A stretch of DNA of 64,000 bases from Pezicula radicicola (lineage: Eukaryota > Ascomycota > Leotiomycetes > Helotiales > Dermateaceae): positions 1,240,001 through 1,304,000 of the forward strand of contig PDUO01000009.1 in the NCBI GenBank assembly GCA_003008705.1, written 5' to 3'. The notes under the pieces were generated by a model. The model made no database searches, was not told where the DNA came from, and saw only the letters and a list, made by a program, of their open reading frames with translations. Position 1 is the first letter of the stretch. Every line of letters begins with the position of its first letter. This document shows, one piece after another, positions 46,710 through 56,400 of this stretch. Position numbers and translations under genes: made by a program.

Positions 46710-48111
46710 CTATATGATCTCGAACTCGTAATACACATAGGCCGTATACTCATTGCCATCACCACTATGGCCTACTCCAGCTGCTGACATTTCTGACGAT
46801 AATGCTGCATCGTCTTTCGTAATCTTGCCCTTCTTATCTCGTCCAAAAGCATTGCCTCCAAGGTACGAATAAGACGAATCTAGAGACGTCTTGACCTTTT
46901 TTGCAAGCTTGGCGTTGGTCTAGAGAATATTAGTACTTATTTTAGGGATGAGAAACACATCACTCACCTTGATCAACCCGCAAACAAACTCCAATGGCAA
47001 TCCGTAGCGTAGAACAGTTTCGACAAATACTCGGAGTGTCAGAACATGGATCCAGATCATAACACTCTCACTCCATCCTGTCCTTGACAGCCTCAAAGCC
47101 TCACCCCATATCTTTCTCTCATCCTTAGCCACACGTTCGACTTCCTTGCGCTCCTCTTCCTTTCCACCTTCAACATATTTGTAGTCACGAGGTGTGAACT
47201 TGCTCTCTCTGCACTTATGCTGAAACTCGGCACTGAATTTCTTGAACGTGGTGACGGCAAAGAGTGTAAACTCGTCGTCGTGAGTAACTTCCACCGATGA
47301 TCGTGGAACCACCATTGGGGCTAAAGTCTCGTAGCTCCGGAGGAAATCCTTCTTCGCATTGTTTGGGACGACAATAAGATGTGTTTCGAGGTATTCGGAA
47401 TTTTGAACTAAGATTTTGGGATCGACAACGGGCGTAAGGGATTTGGTTGAGAGATTTCCCCTACATTGGTGTTAGATATCAAATCTGCTTAATTTATTCT
47501 TCCACACAGGTACATACGTCTGTTTTCGTTGTAATGTCGTCAGGGTAGTCTTGACTTGATTGTACTGGGTAAGTTTGCTCTTCACGTCATTATCAATGCT
47601 AACAAGTTCCTGCCATTGAATTATTAGCTCCAGAAGGTTCCAAAGACTTCACGAAGCTCACCTTTTGTAATGAATCAATGAGCTCCGCCAATGGTTTATC
47701 TGCCCGGTATTTGATCTTGTTCCATGTAAAGGTCCGCAAGTATTGATCAGCCGGCTCTAGGAAGCAACATCAGCAATGTGGCCAGCAAGAAACCCAAGAC
47801 CCATTAGACATACTATCATTGACCGTCTTCTGCTGCTGAATCTTCCCCTCATCGCCCTCAAGTAAACTGCGCAGAGAATCTCCAATTTTAGCCACCACAC
47901 CTTCACACGAGGCCTCCAGCTTTGCAAGATCATCGGCCTGTTGAACCAACGCATCCAATGTTCCTATCTTGAAATCGGGTATCTTGAAGGGGAGGACAGC
48001 GCCATTGTCGGTGGTGACCGTTGAGCGCAATGCTGTGAGAGCTTCGTCTCGGTCGTTGGAGGGGGAGATGGACGTTGGTAGCGACACCAGCATATACTTA
48101 GTGTTCGACAT
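46710..48111 (-). CDS. VMA5: V-type proton ATPase subunit C
   Basis: Five exons on the minus strand: 47814-48111, 47662-47756, 47518-47609, 46978-adjacent block 46968-47460 and 46710-46919 join in frame to 395 residues (yeast Vma5 is 392). The product begins MSNTKYMLVSLPTSISPSND, and includes TFTWNKIKYRADKPLAELID, SLTPVVDPKILVQNSEYLET, WIHVLTLRVFVETVLRYGLP and a C-terminal AYVYYEFEI. Subunit C bridges the peripheral stators and the V1 head in the V-ATPase and is released when the enzyme disassembles on glucose loss. The fourth exon is 46968-47460. All splice sites are GT..AG. Confidence 0.95.
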
Positions 48112-49621
48112 GGTTGAGGTTCGTAGGCTTTTTGCTTGAGTAGGATGTATCGAGAATCCCCAAGCAGGCCACAGGTATTGTTCGTCGAGGCACTACTGAG
48201 TGTTCGGAAAGGCGTATGAGAGCTTCGAGAAGGTAGCTTGCGGAAAGAGCTACACGATGTGGCACGTGCGCGAGGTTTCTGGCGATAAAAGAGGCGCTAG
48301 CAGGACAACGTCAGAGAGCGTTCCGATCTCATTCTCAATCACTGAAAACATTTCAGGATCTTCAAATAATGCCAATATTTCCCTGCATTACTAGTGGCTG
48401 AGGAGCAGTTCCCAAGTCCTATAAGGACTTGTCAAGGCGCAAATTGAATGCAATACATTTTCGAAGCCATGTGGCTTTATTCAACCTTTGATGGAAGTCA
48501 GGCCAAGTGTCTTTTTACTTGCAAGTACTTCAAAGATCAAGTCTTTTTCAAGGGGCTCATATGTTCATCAATAATAAGTTCTCTTCTAGGATATGTCTCC
48601 AAATTTCCGTCAGCAACTTCAGTCTACTATCAATCATACACATCTTGTGTTTGAAAAAGCAGATATTCTCTGGGTTTTAGTGGACTAATGTAACAAATGG
48701 CAACCTAATCAACTTAAGAGAAGCCATAGGATTGTCATTCAAGACATCTTCTGATTATGTCTTACTGCTCCGTAGAAACTATAATCCATACAAATCAACA
48801 AGGAAGTTTGGTCTCTTTGGTCAGCCTACCTAGCAAATGTTTTATTAGCCTTCTCTCGCACGGTTTTGTCAGAGAGCAGTAATACTTTGAACTGAATGTA
48901 CTTCAAAATATTGCTAGATTTGTTGGCATACCTCCAGTCATAACCATTAATATCACATACCAAAATTTGCTTTGAGAGCATTTCCAGACCAGATCTTTTA
49001 TATTCAGAGAAGATTTATTTTTGAGCTGCCTTATAGCAATGCATAATCAAGCTTTCGCATTCCAGTAAGAAATATTAAAGCAGCACAGAGAAATAGTTGA
49101 AAATGCCATTTCAATTATCAAGTGAGTTGGACTTGCACAAATTCTTAAGTTTAATTGATAAGTACCTTACCACTCGTACCTAGTAGCAAACAGGTAGCAA
49201 AACTTTCAATTATTTACTGTGAATACAGTCCACATATACTAGATGTCAAGTACTTGGTATATTTGCACAAATTCTACGATGAAGAACTTCATCTGCCCCA
49301 TTCTGTTTGGAAGAGGCAGCTATTTGACATAGTTGTAGAGAGTTGGTGGTGCTTACACGGAGTTACTAATGTTCTGAGCTAATGAGGCCAAGTTGGTAAT
49401 CCTGGGCATAATTTATTTGTATTAATTTAAATTGCGTAGAATTTTAGTAGGTAGGTTATTTAGTTAGATTTGAGTTATCCAATTGGCTTGAGTCGCTTAA
49501 AATGCATGCATGCTACTTAGTTGCTCAGTTCTCGAGCACTTGAGTTGAGTCGCTTAGATTTTGAACTGTTGGATTAGTTCTAAGCTGTTTATATTTTAGT
49601 TTTAACTTGTTTGAATTTTGA
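48112..49621. other. AT-rich gene-free island, left part
   Basis: After the VMA5 promoter (up to about 48330) the sequence becomes AT-rich with many stops in all frames. Short open stretches (48448-48654, 49155-49382) look accidental. It resembles decayed repeat sequence, but no transposon domain is recognisable. Confidence 0.5.
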
Positions 49622-49935
49622 GTTACTGAGTTGTTTTCAGTCACCAAGTTGTTTTAGGGTGCTCAGACCTGAAACATTAGAATGCTATAGCTCTGTTCGT
49701 ATTTTGAGTAACTAACTTGTTTTAGGTTACTAAGTTGTTTTAAAACACTAAGTTGATCTTAGTTATTGAGTTGATTTGGGTAACTGACTTGATTTGGGCA
49801 ACTGAGTTATTTGGGCATCTCAGAACAACTTGGTTACTCAGAACAACTTGGTAACTTAGAACAACTTGGTAACTTAGAACAACTTGGTAACTCAAAAGGT
49901 TGTGAGTCGCTGAGTTGTTTTGAGTCGTCCAGAAT
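49622..49935. repeat. 18-bp minisatellite in both orientations
   Basis: Imperfect 18-bp units run first in one orientation (for example AGTTGTTTTCAGTCACCA at 49629, AGTTGATTTGGGTAACTG at about 49769). They then run in the opposite orientation as four near-perfect copies of AGAACAACTTGGTAACTT starting at 49822, 49840, 49858 and 49876. The reverse complement of the second unit (AAGTTACCAAGTTGTTCT) matches the first, so the array is a long imperfect palindrome. Confidence 0.85.
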
Positions 49936-50192
49936 ACGTATATCCCATATTCCGCGAGTTCAGTATATAGGAGTAGTTTACTAGTAACAATTCACTCTAT
50001 TATCAGCGAATTCACCTTTGAAAAATGCGCTCGCTAGTGCGGTTTCGCTGCGTGGTGTCTACGTCGCTACTCGCTTAGGGTATATCTTCTTTTTTTTCGT
50101 CGACTACGTAACACTTCCCTAGCCCGACTACGTAGAATTCGATCTATCACGACCCTAGCGATTACGTAGAGCAAAAATCACAAATCATCACC
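49936..50192 (+). promoter_or_regulatory. Leader of the orphan gene with direct repeats
   Basis: A T-tract (50090-50098) is followed by repeated elements CGACTACGTA at 50101 and 50125 and the variant CGATTACGTA at 50159, alternating with CCCTAGC at about 50118 and 50153. The repeats end 20 nt before the ATG. A promoter or leader role is inferred from position only. Confidence 0.45.
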
Positions 50193-51455
50193 ATGTCAAC
50201 TTCAGAAGATGGCACCAAGTTCTGCAGAGGGCTTAACGTTCTCACCATACTCTGCGGAGGTAGTCGAGCGCGCGACATCATCATCCGCAATCAGCTGCGC
50301 AGACGGTTTCAACAGATTGCAGATATACCCGTACGAGGTGAAGAGGAGGCTAGAGAATGGGCAGCAGCAGTAGGAGGAAGAGAGATCGGAGAAAGAATTG
50401 CACCTACGGGTGCTAGGGACCAGCAGAAGATCATCTTCCGCTATAGAGATGGACCTCCTCGATTATCCGCAGATCATCTTCCACAAGCACCACCTTCATC
50501 TCCAGCACGACACAACCTTTCAAAGCCGAGAACGATTGCTATGCAGAGCAACAATAACGAGACTCTCCCTTGGTTGCCTGTACACCTAAGACCGCCAGGA
50601 TACACTGCAAGACTTGCTGCGCAGGAGAAACGATGGACCGTCGCACTCAATCCTGAGATGTTTCCCAGCAACAGTTTCACTTTGCGCTCTGGCACTATCG
50701 CTAGCGCACCGAGAAGCATGCCATTTCCATCATCCGCCGCAACTTCTTCCTCGCCAGAATCAGCTTTGCCAAAGGACGTACGACGACGATCACTATCATC
50801 ATCATCCGCAGAGACAGCGATTGAAGACCGCGATACCGAACCTAAGAGCGCAAAACCACCTCTTCTATTATCAACTATCATAGGGATTGCCAATACCAGT
50901 ATCAATCCGCGGCCAGAACGAGACTACGGACCATTCTTTGCACCCAGAAACACAATAGCCGATCTCCAGCGCTGGGCAAGAGGTGAGGCGCAGTCCCGTC
51001 GCCCTCAAGTTCAGCATCAACTGCGCGCGGTCGATGTAGTCAGACAGAGAATCGAAAGTGATCTACAGGATGCAATGATCAGCAATATTTTGGACAAAGA
51101 TCCGAGATTCAATTTGAAGGTTGATGCTATGCATAGATTTTATGGTGATATCACTGGATGGGGAAAGGCAAGGGCGAAAGCTGAGGATCACAAGGCTATT
51201 TTGATGGCTAGTATGGTTATGGTTGGTGCTCCCGCTGCTGCGGATGATGATGGAGATGAGGTTGCGGTTGAGTCGTTTGATGCTGAGGATGATAGGGGGT
51301 GCGGAATTAAGCGAGGAGATGTGGAACCAACTTCAAAGGAACAGCATCGCGATGGGAATGTTGTCAGATCTGGTCTTAGCCAGGTGTTTCTCCCTAGAAA
51401 GCGACAGAATACACCAGATGCAGTACGGGTCGCGGATGGCTGCGGATTGCTATAG
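50193..51455 (+). CDS. Orphan protein, 420 residues, in an AT-rich island
   Basis: Single exon with a good start context (caccATGtc). I recognise no family. The protein is basic and Ser/Ala/Arg-rich: residues 1-60 contain RARDIIIRNQLRRRFQQIAD and a WAAAVGGREIGERIAP segment; a Pro-rich linker and a Ser-rich stretch (RRRSLSSSSAETAIEDRD) follow; about residues 240-345 contain a folded-looking helical part (RNTIADLQRWARGEAQSRR, AVDVVRQRIESDLQDAM, FNLKVDAMHRFYGDITGW). No signal peptide, zinc knuckle, protease or polymerase motif is visible. It is more GC-rich and codon-balanced than its flanks, which are AT-rich and carry an 18-bp minisatellite on both sides. It could be a domesticated or mobile gene, or a lineage-specific gene. 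Confidence 0.68.
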   Translation: MSTSEDGTKFCRGLNVLTILCGGSRARDIIIRNQLRRRFQQIADIPVRGEEEAREWAAAVGGREIGERIAPTGARDQQKIIFRYRDGPPRLSADHLPQAPPSSPARHNLSKPRTIAMQSNNNETLPWLPVHLRPPGYTARLAAQEKRWTVALNPEMFPSNSFTLRSGTIASAPRSMPFPSSAATSSSPESALPKDVRRRSLSSSSAETAIEDRDTEPKSAKPPLLLSTIIGIANTSINPRPERDYGPFFAPRNTIADLQRWARGEAQSRRPQVQHQLRAVDVVRQRIESDLQDAMISNILDKDPRFNLKVDAMHRFYGDITGWGKARAKAEDHKAILMASMVMVGAPAAADDDGDEVAVESFDAEDDRGCGIKRGDVEPTSKEQHRDGNVVRSGLSQVFLPRKRQNTPDAVRVADGCGLL

Positions 51456-51460
51456 ATGAT

Positions 51461-51490
51461 CGCAGACAATGGCGGACAATGGTGGACAAT
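51461..51490 (+). repeat. 10-bp tandem repeat after the orphan gene
   Basis: Three imperfect copies (cgcagacaat, ggcggacaat, ggtggacaat) follow directly after the stop codon. Confidence 0.7.
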
Positions 51491-51636
51491 CGCAGATCGC
51501 GGTTAATAGAAAGATGAGAACGATTGATCTTTAATAGAGTGAAATACGTTGTACGGAATAAATAGATAGAACACACCCTACTATGTCTCCCACGAGACAG
51601 CATGAATTTAAAGTCCAAAGAGGACATTTTCACCCT

Positions 51637-51776
51637 TTGAATTTTGAGTCGCTCAAATCAATCCAGCGACTCAGAACAATTTGGTTATTCATGCCCCGGA
51701 TTAACTTAGTAACTTAAAACAACTTGGTTACTCAGAATAACTTGGCAACCCATGCCCCAGATTAACTTAGTAACCA
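51637..51776. repeat. 18-bp minisatellite, right flank of the orphan gene
   Basis: Units of the same family as at 49622-49935 reappear (AGAACAATTTGGTTATTC at 51673, AAAACAACTTGGTTACTC at about 51716, AGAATAACTTGGCAACCC at 51734). They are embedded in a 61-bp higher-order repeat whose two copies share the tail ATGCCCC(A/G)GATTAACTT. Confidence 0.8.
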
Positions 51777-51789
51777 CACCTAAACCTTC

Positions 51790-53442
51790 TTACCTCCCTA
51801 CCAAAAACGGACAACCAACAGGCCTCTCAACCCTCAACTTCTCCTCCATCACTTCTGTAAAATCTATTCCTTTCCCCTTCATACCTCTTGGGCCCACCTC
51901 CTCAAAAAAATAACCCTCAGGAATATAAAACCCACCTTTCGAACCCGGTACATCACCACCCATAAACCTCACAAATAAAGCCTCAGGGCCCCAACGGTTC
52001 CAGAAGCCTGGTTTATTGTAGTAGGGGTGTGCTTGGTAGGTAGTCCAGTGATAACGACCCGTTTTCTTGTCTGCTTCACCAACCTGGCGGACTCTCATGA
52101 AAGATGGACGGGGGAGGGAGAGGTAGCGGAGGAAGAATTTGCGGGTACTGAAAAGTGCTTTGGCGAGAGCGAAGGAGCTTGGTGGTGGAATTGGGTAGCT
52201 GGTGATCTGTGTAAGCGTGTTCTTTCTGTAGAAAGCGAGGATGGGACTTAACTTACATCATAGCTTTTCTCAAAAGATCGCCCATTAATATACCAACGAT
52301 ATTGGCAGCAACAGCCTTGCAAGATTTCGGTACATAAAAGAGGAGCAGTGGAACAAGCTCATCTGCTGTCTGCTTGTTGGTTTGAGCAGGGACCATATAC
52401 CGATTTTCATACTCCTCTGCCCAGGCCTTAATATCAGCATAAAAGTCCAGACCAGAATTCCATCCACCCTCATAATGAGTAAGTTCCTCATATGAGATAC
52501 CCATGTTATCACCGATACTTTTCCAGAAGGTGCTAATTGCACAAATCTCCATATCAGTGAGTGGTCTCCACTCGTATCTAGCTGTCCAGGAGATGGGTTC
52601 AGTGATGAATACACTGAGAGTGTACAAGAGATCAGCATTGGAGATCTTGCCGGATTTTTGGTAATGCGAGTGGACATAGTTCATACGAGCCAGAGCTTTG
52701 ATCACTCTTTCCGAGGTCGGATGATGAGATGTAAATTCGCCGATTAAGATACCTGTGTCTGCGTATCTTTTGGAGGCATTCTCGGGAGTGGAGAATTCTT
52801 TTGTGGCCACTAGCAGACTAGATATTGTGGGAATGCCATAGGTCTAGCATCTTTTAACATAATTGGATCTATGATAGGTAGGGTCATATGACTTACCTTG
52901 AACAAAGCAAACTGTAAAGACACTAGAAAAATCTAATGTAGTAAATGTAAGTCGCGCTGTTCAATATAAGAAGTCGAGACATTTTTCGGTACGAATCTTG
53001 GTAATGCCCACAGCCATATGGTTTAGCTGTACTATGGAATTCGATGGCTGTGAGGCTGCTCAACAACCATTGGGCTAAAAGTCACACATAGAAACAAAAC
53101 AACATCACATTCAAAGAATTCTCCGCCAGCAACAGCACCACGTCAGGAACTAAAGTAAATCACAAACCCCAGAACTAAGCAGAGAAGACAACATACCTTA
53201 GGAAACTCCAACTCGCCCAAATAAGAGAAAATAGCCTGAGCATCCACATTCGTCATCTTGGACATCGAAGCTCTATCAGGGTAGTAGAACTTCTTATGCA
53301 TTGCCTCCCGTCTCTGATATCGAAGTAACGAGCAAAGAAGGACGTAAAGCAAGATTGCAGGAACGACGAATGCACTCCAGGAGAAGCCAGCATTCATATC
53401 AGGGGGGCCGAGTTGAGGTGAGGTCTCGCTGTGGTTGGCCAT
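51790..53442 (-). CDS. ER-bound oxygenase, mpaB/rubber-oxygenase (DUF2236) family
   Basis: Minus-strand exons: 53197-53442, a microexon ending at 52897, 52257-52843 and 51790-52198. The N-terminus has a membrane span (SAFVVPAILLYVLLCSLL) followed by AIFSYLGELEFPK. The catalytic part contains FALFKTYGIPTISSLLVATK, ASKRYADTGILIGEFTSHHP, ALARMNYVHSHYQKSGKISN and WRPLTDMEICAISTFWKSIG, which match the mpaB-type family. The HH and MNYVHSHY histidines fit heme ligation. Relatives cleave isoprenoid double bonds at the ER. The microexon is either 15 nt (52897-52911, in phase) or 26 nt (to 52922, giving SLQFALFK but out of phase), so the gene model is uncertain there. Confidence 0.83.
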
Positions 53443-54238
53443 GTTGAGGATCTTTAACCTTGCGCTCTGGAGAGAGGATATGGTGAAAATGGAAGTAATG
53501 TGGAAGGAGTAGCTAATGGCGAGCTTGCAGAAGACTACTCGAACGGAAGTGAAAGGTCCTGTAAATCAGGAGGCTGAAAGGATGCCGAGAATGATATTGT
53601 TCAATGCTAAACAATAGAGGAAGGGCGGGTGTAAAACCGGGGAATTGACCTCATTCCTTGAGTTTATATACGATTTGAGGCTTGCGGGTGTTAGGTTAAG
53701 GAAGTCCTCTCAGTTGTGTATGCAGGCTATAATACTTTGAGAGGTGCATAAGTTGAAGCTGAAGATGTCGATACAATTAGGGTGTGCTGTCACAGACCAT
53801 CCTGGCTAGCGCATATTTTCGACTCTAGTCATACAAACAGAGTCAGTGGCTTCAGAAACGGTGCTAAAATGAGGGGCAGTGAGATAGGACGAGGACAGAA
53901 ACAAAAGGAAGTAAGCTGACTATCACGTGACTGCTGCTTAGCATCTTGCCGGTTGCAGACAATAATATCTTCTGCATTTGACCTGCAGGAGGAGTACAGT
54001 TACCGGTAGTTGTGCATGTGCTACCGAGGAGACTAATGCCGACCGCCGCATGTTCAACCTGATGCATTTGATAGGTAACTATCTCTCTTGCTATCTGACA
54101 AAAAGACGTGCAGAGCAATCTTTGGGTATAAAGCGAGCGTAATGTAGTCTAGCCTCCCAACCCGCAAGCCGAAGACTCCACATACCCTCGTAAAAGACAT
54201 AAGACATAGATATGACAGTGAGTTGCACAATCTGACTA
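53443..54238. other. Intergenic
   Basis: Promoter side of the oxygenase gene and 3' end of the next. A minus-strand open stretch at 53864-54118 is not recognisable. Confidence 0.5.
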
Positions 54239-55327
54239 CTACTTTCTACTCGCATCCTTGAGCCAAGGAACCGTATCCTGGGCAGTGAAAGAGAAAGGTG
54301 ACTTCAACATCTCCGGACTTCGCGGACTAAGTTTTACCATGAATAAATCATCCTCTGTCTCATTTTGCTCCTTCCTCGGTAGTTGACCACCGGTTATGGC
54401 ATCCAGTGAGTTCATCCGACTCGTGTTTCTCGAGTCACCTTGTTGCGCAACGATGTGATCTGGAGGTGCAACAGCGCGCGGGGTTGGTCTAGACGAGGCC
54501 CCATGGAACAGTGAGAATGAGGATACTGCCACATCTGACTGCTCCGGAGACAGCGGGTGGCTATCTGATGCTGATGGTTCTGGTAAATGCTGAGCGCTAT
54601 GTTCAGATATTGGATTCTCCAGAGAAGACTTACCTGGAGGCACTGGACTGAGCTCGGCTGCGGTAGTTCCGAGTTTCAATCCCTTCAGTTTATCTGCTAG
54701 ACGTCCGCCGCCCGCACTTTTTGGACTGCTTGGTGATCCTACATCAGGGACTGTCTTTGTCCCAACGCCAAAGTTATCTTCAATCCACTGCTTCTCCTGT
54801 AATGCCATTTCCAGGCCTATGCTTTCGCCGTTTGTCTTCATCTCAGCATCTATCTCCCGCTGCAACACAGACAACCTCTTCTTTGCCCATATTGTATGCA
54901 AGACTCCCTTGCGACCTGCTGCCCTCGCAGTGACACCTAGTTCGGCGGGGAAAATGGCTGGCAGCGGGTTTGTTTGCATTGTCTTCCCTCCAGCTTGAGC
55001 AAGCTTCACAATCCTGGGTACGTTGGCTCCAGGCGCAAGTAGAAAATACAAGCGATGTAGTCCGCCATCAGCACCATCCTTCGCGGAAAGTGTGGTGCTC
55101 TTGCCTTCCCAAGATACCTCCCAATTTCCATGGTTCTTCTTATCCTCTTCGTCCTCCTCCCATTCTACCATGAGGATCTTAGTGCCTTCATTGCCCCGAC
55201 CCGACTCGAACTCAAAGCGCGCGAGGGCAGTCGAGGAGGATACTGCTGAAGCCTGGTCCTGAGCCTCAGGAGCGAGTGGTACGATATCCGGTTCGAAATG
55301 TACTCTCTGGGGGGAGGTCACCGCCAT
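54239..55327 (-). CDS. Conserved-looking hypothetical protein, 362 residues
   Basis: Single exon. The start is the ATG at 55327 (MAVTSPQRVHFEPD); the frame continues upstream to 55369 but only from TTG. The N-terminal half looks folded and conserved (ALARFEFESGRGNEGTKILM, WEVSWEGKSTTLSAKD, RLYFLLAPGANVPRIVKL, GVLHTIWAKKRLSVLQREID), including an alternating beta pattern and an amphipathic helix with AKKRL. The C-terminal half is Ser/Pro-rich and disordered (from about residue 200), with several SP/TP sites that could be phosphorylated. No signal or membrane segment. Probably an ascomycete-specific protein; function unknown. Confidence 0.78.
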   Translation of the reverse strand: MAVTSPQRVHFEPDIVPLAPEAQDQASAVSSSTALARFEFESGRGNEGTKILMVEWEEDEEDKKNHGNWEVSWEGKSTTLSAKDGADGGLHRLYFLLAPGANVPRIVKLAQAGGKTMQTNPLPAIFPAELGVTARAAGRKGVLHTIWAKKRLSVLQREIDAEMKTNGESIGLEMALQEKQWIEDNFGVGTKTVPDVGSPSSPKSAGGGRLADKLKGLKLGTTAAELSPVPPGKSSLENPISEHSAQHLPEPSASDSHPLSPEQSDVAVSSFSLFHGASSRPTPRAVAPPDHIVAQQGDSRNTSRMNSLDAITGGQLPRKEQNETEDDLFMVKLSPRSPEMLKSPFSFTAQDTVPWLKDASRK

Positions 55328-56400
55328 GGATGCAATATCTCGTTGGCGATTCCAATACTGCACAACCAATACACAATAATGCCGGATCTGCGGAGAAGAC
55401 TCCTTGAGGGCAAGGGAACTGTATCAGGGGTTTGGCGTGCACTGAAATAATGGAGCCTCCTTAACCAGGTAGTCCGTATCTATCTTCAATACGAGACTGT
55501 AAGTTTTCGGGGGCTGGTAGTTTGGTGAGTATCGGCTGTTGGCGAGCTGGTTACTAGATTACTGCACAAAGGCACAAACGGAGCGTATCGAAGCTGAAGC
55601 TGCGTGGTCGTCGGCGGGCGTAAATTTCAAGCATGGCTTTACTGTATGATGCATGGTCCAATGAAAAGATACGACACACTGAGCACGGAAGGACCTTCAA
55701 GGGTTGTAAAAGAATTCTAATTATATCGAGCCATCTGCGCACAAAAGAGCTGAATAAGGCATAGTGAGGCTGGGCAGCGGGGTCATCGAAGGGATCTGGA
55801 AGGTAACCCTTGCCTAATCCCGGACTGTCTCGGGGCAATTCGTCAATCAGGATAATGCACATCACCTGACGTCGTCTCAAGTAAATCTCTGACTTCAGTT
55901 TAAAGGCAATATTTATTTTATGGTTACTACAGTATCATTTCGCAAGCAAGAAGTGTGACCTTAGTTGGGACTACGAATACGAAGTACTGTACTTCGTCTA
56001 TTGTAGTGAGAACATAATTTGAAAGGAGTTCCTTACCACTGTCACTGAGCATTCAAAAGAGTACTACTCCTAACCCTCCCTTGTGGAGCAGTAGATCGGT
56101 CTGATCAACTTCCCATTTGGGCTGAAATGGAGGTCTTTGTTGCTCGTTAGTCGTATTCGGAGTCACATTGCAGTGGGCAACCGATATACGTATCATCGTA
56201 TCATATTTAGGCTGATCAATGATTTCAAACATCGACCACAGAGTTAGTCGTAGGTTGTTCAGCCTGTCTTATCATTTAAACAATTTAATAACAAGACTTG
56301 CGCCCCCCAAAAAATAACCAGATCACTACTCACTACTCGTATAGCCACGAGCAAGCCAACCAGCCTCGCCAGTTACCAACCCCCAATAACCCCCAACAGC
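55328..56400. other. Intergenic
   Basis: Leader of the 55327 gene, then AT-rich spacer. The minus-strand open stretch 55554-55880 has no recognisable product. Confidence 0.5.
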
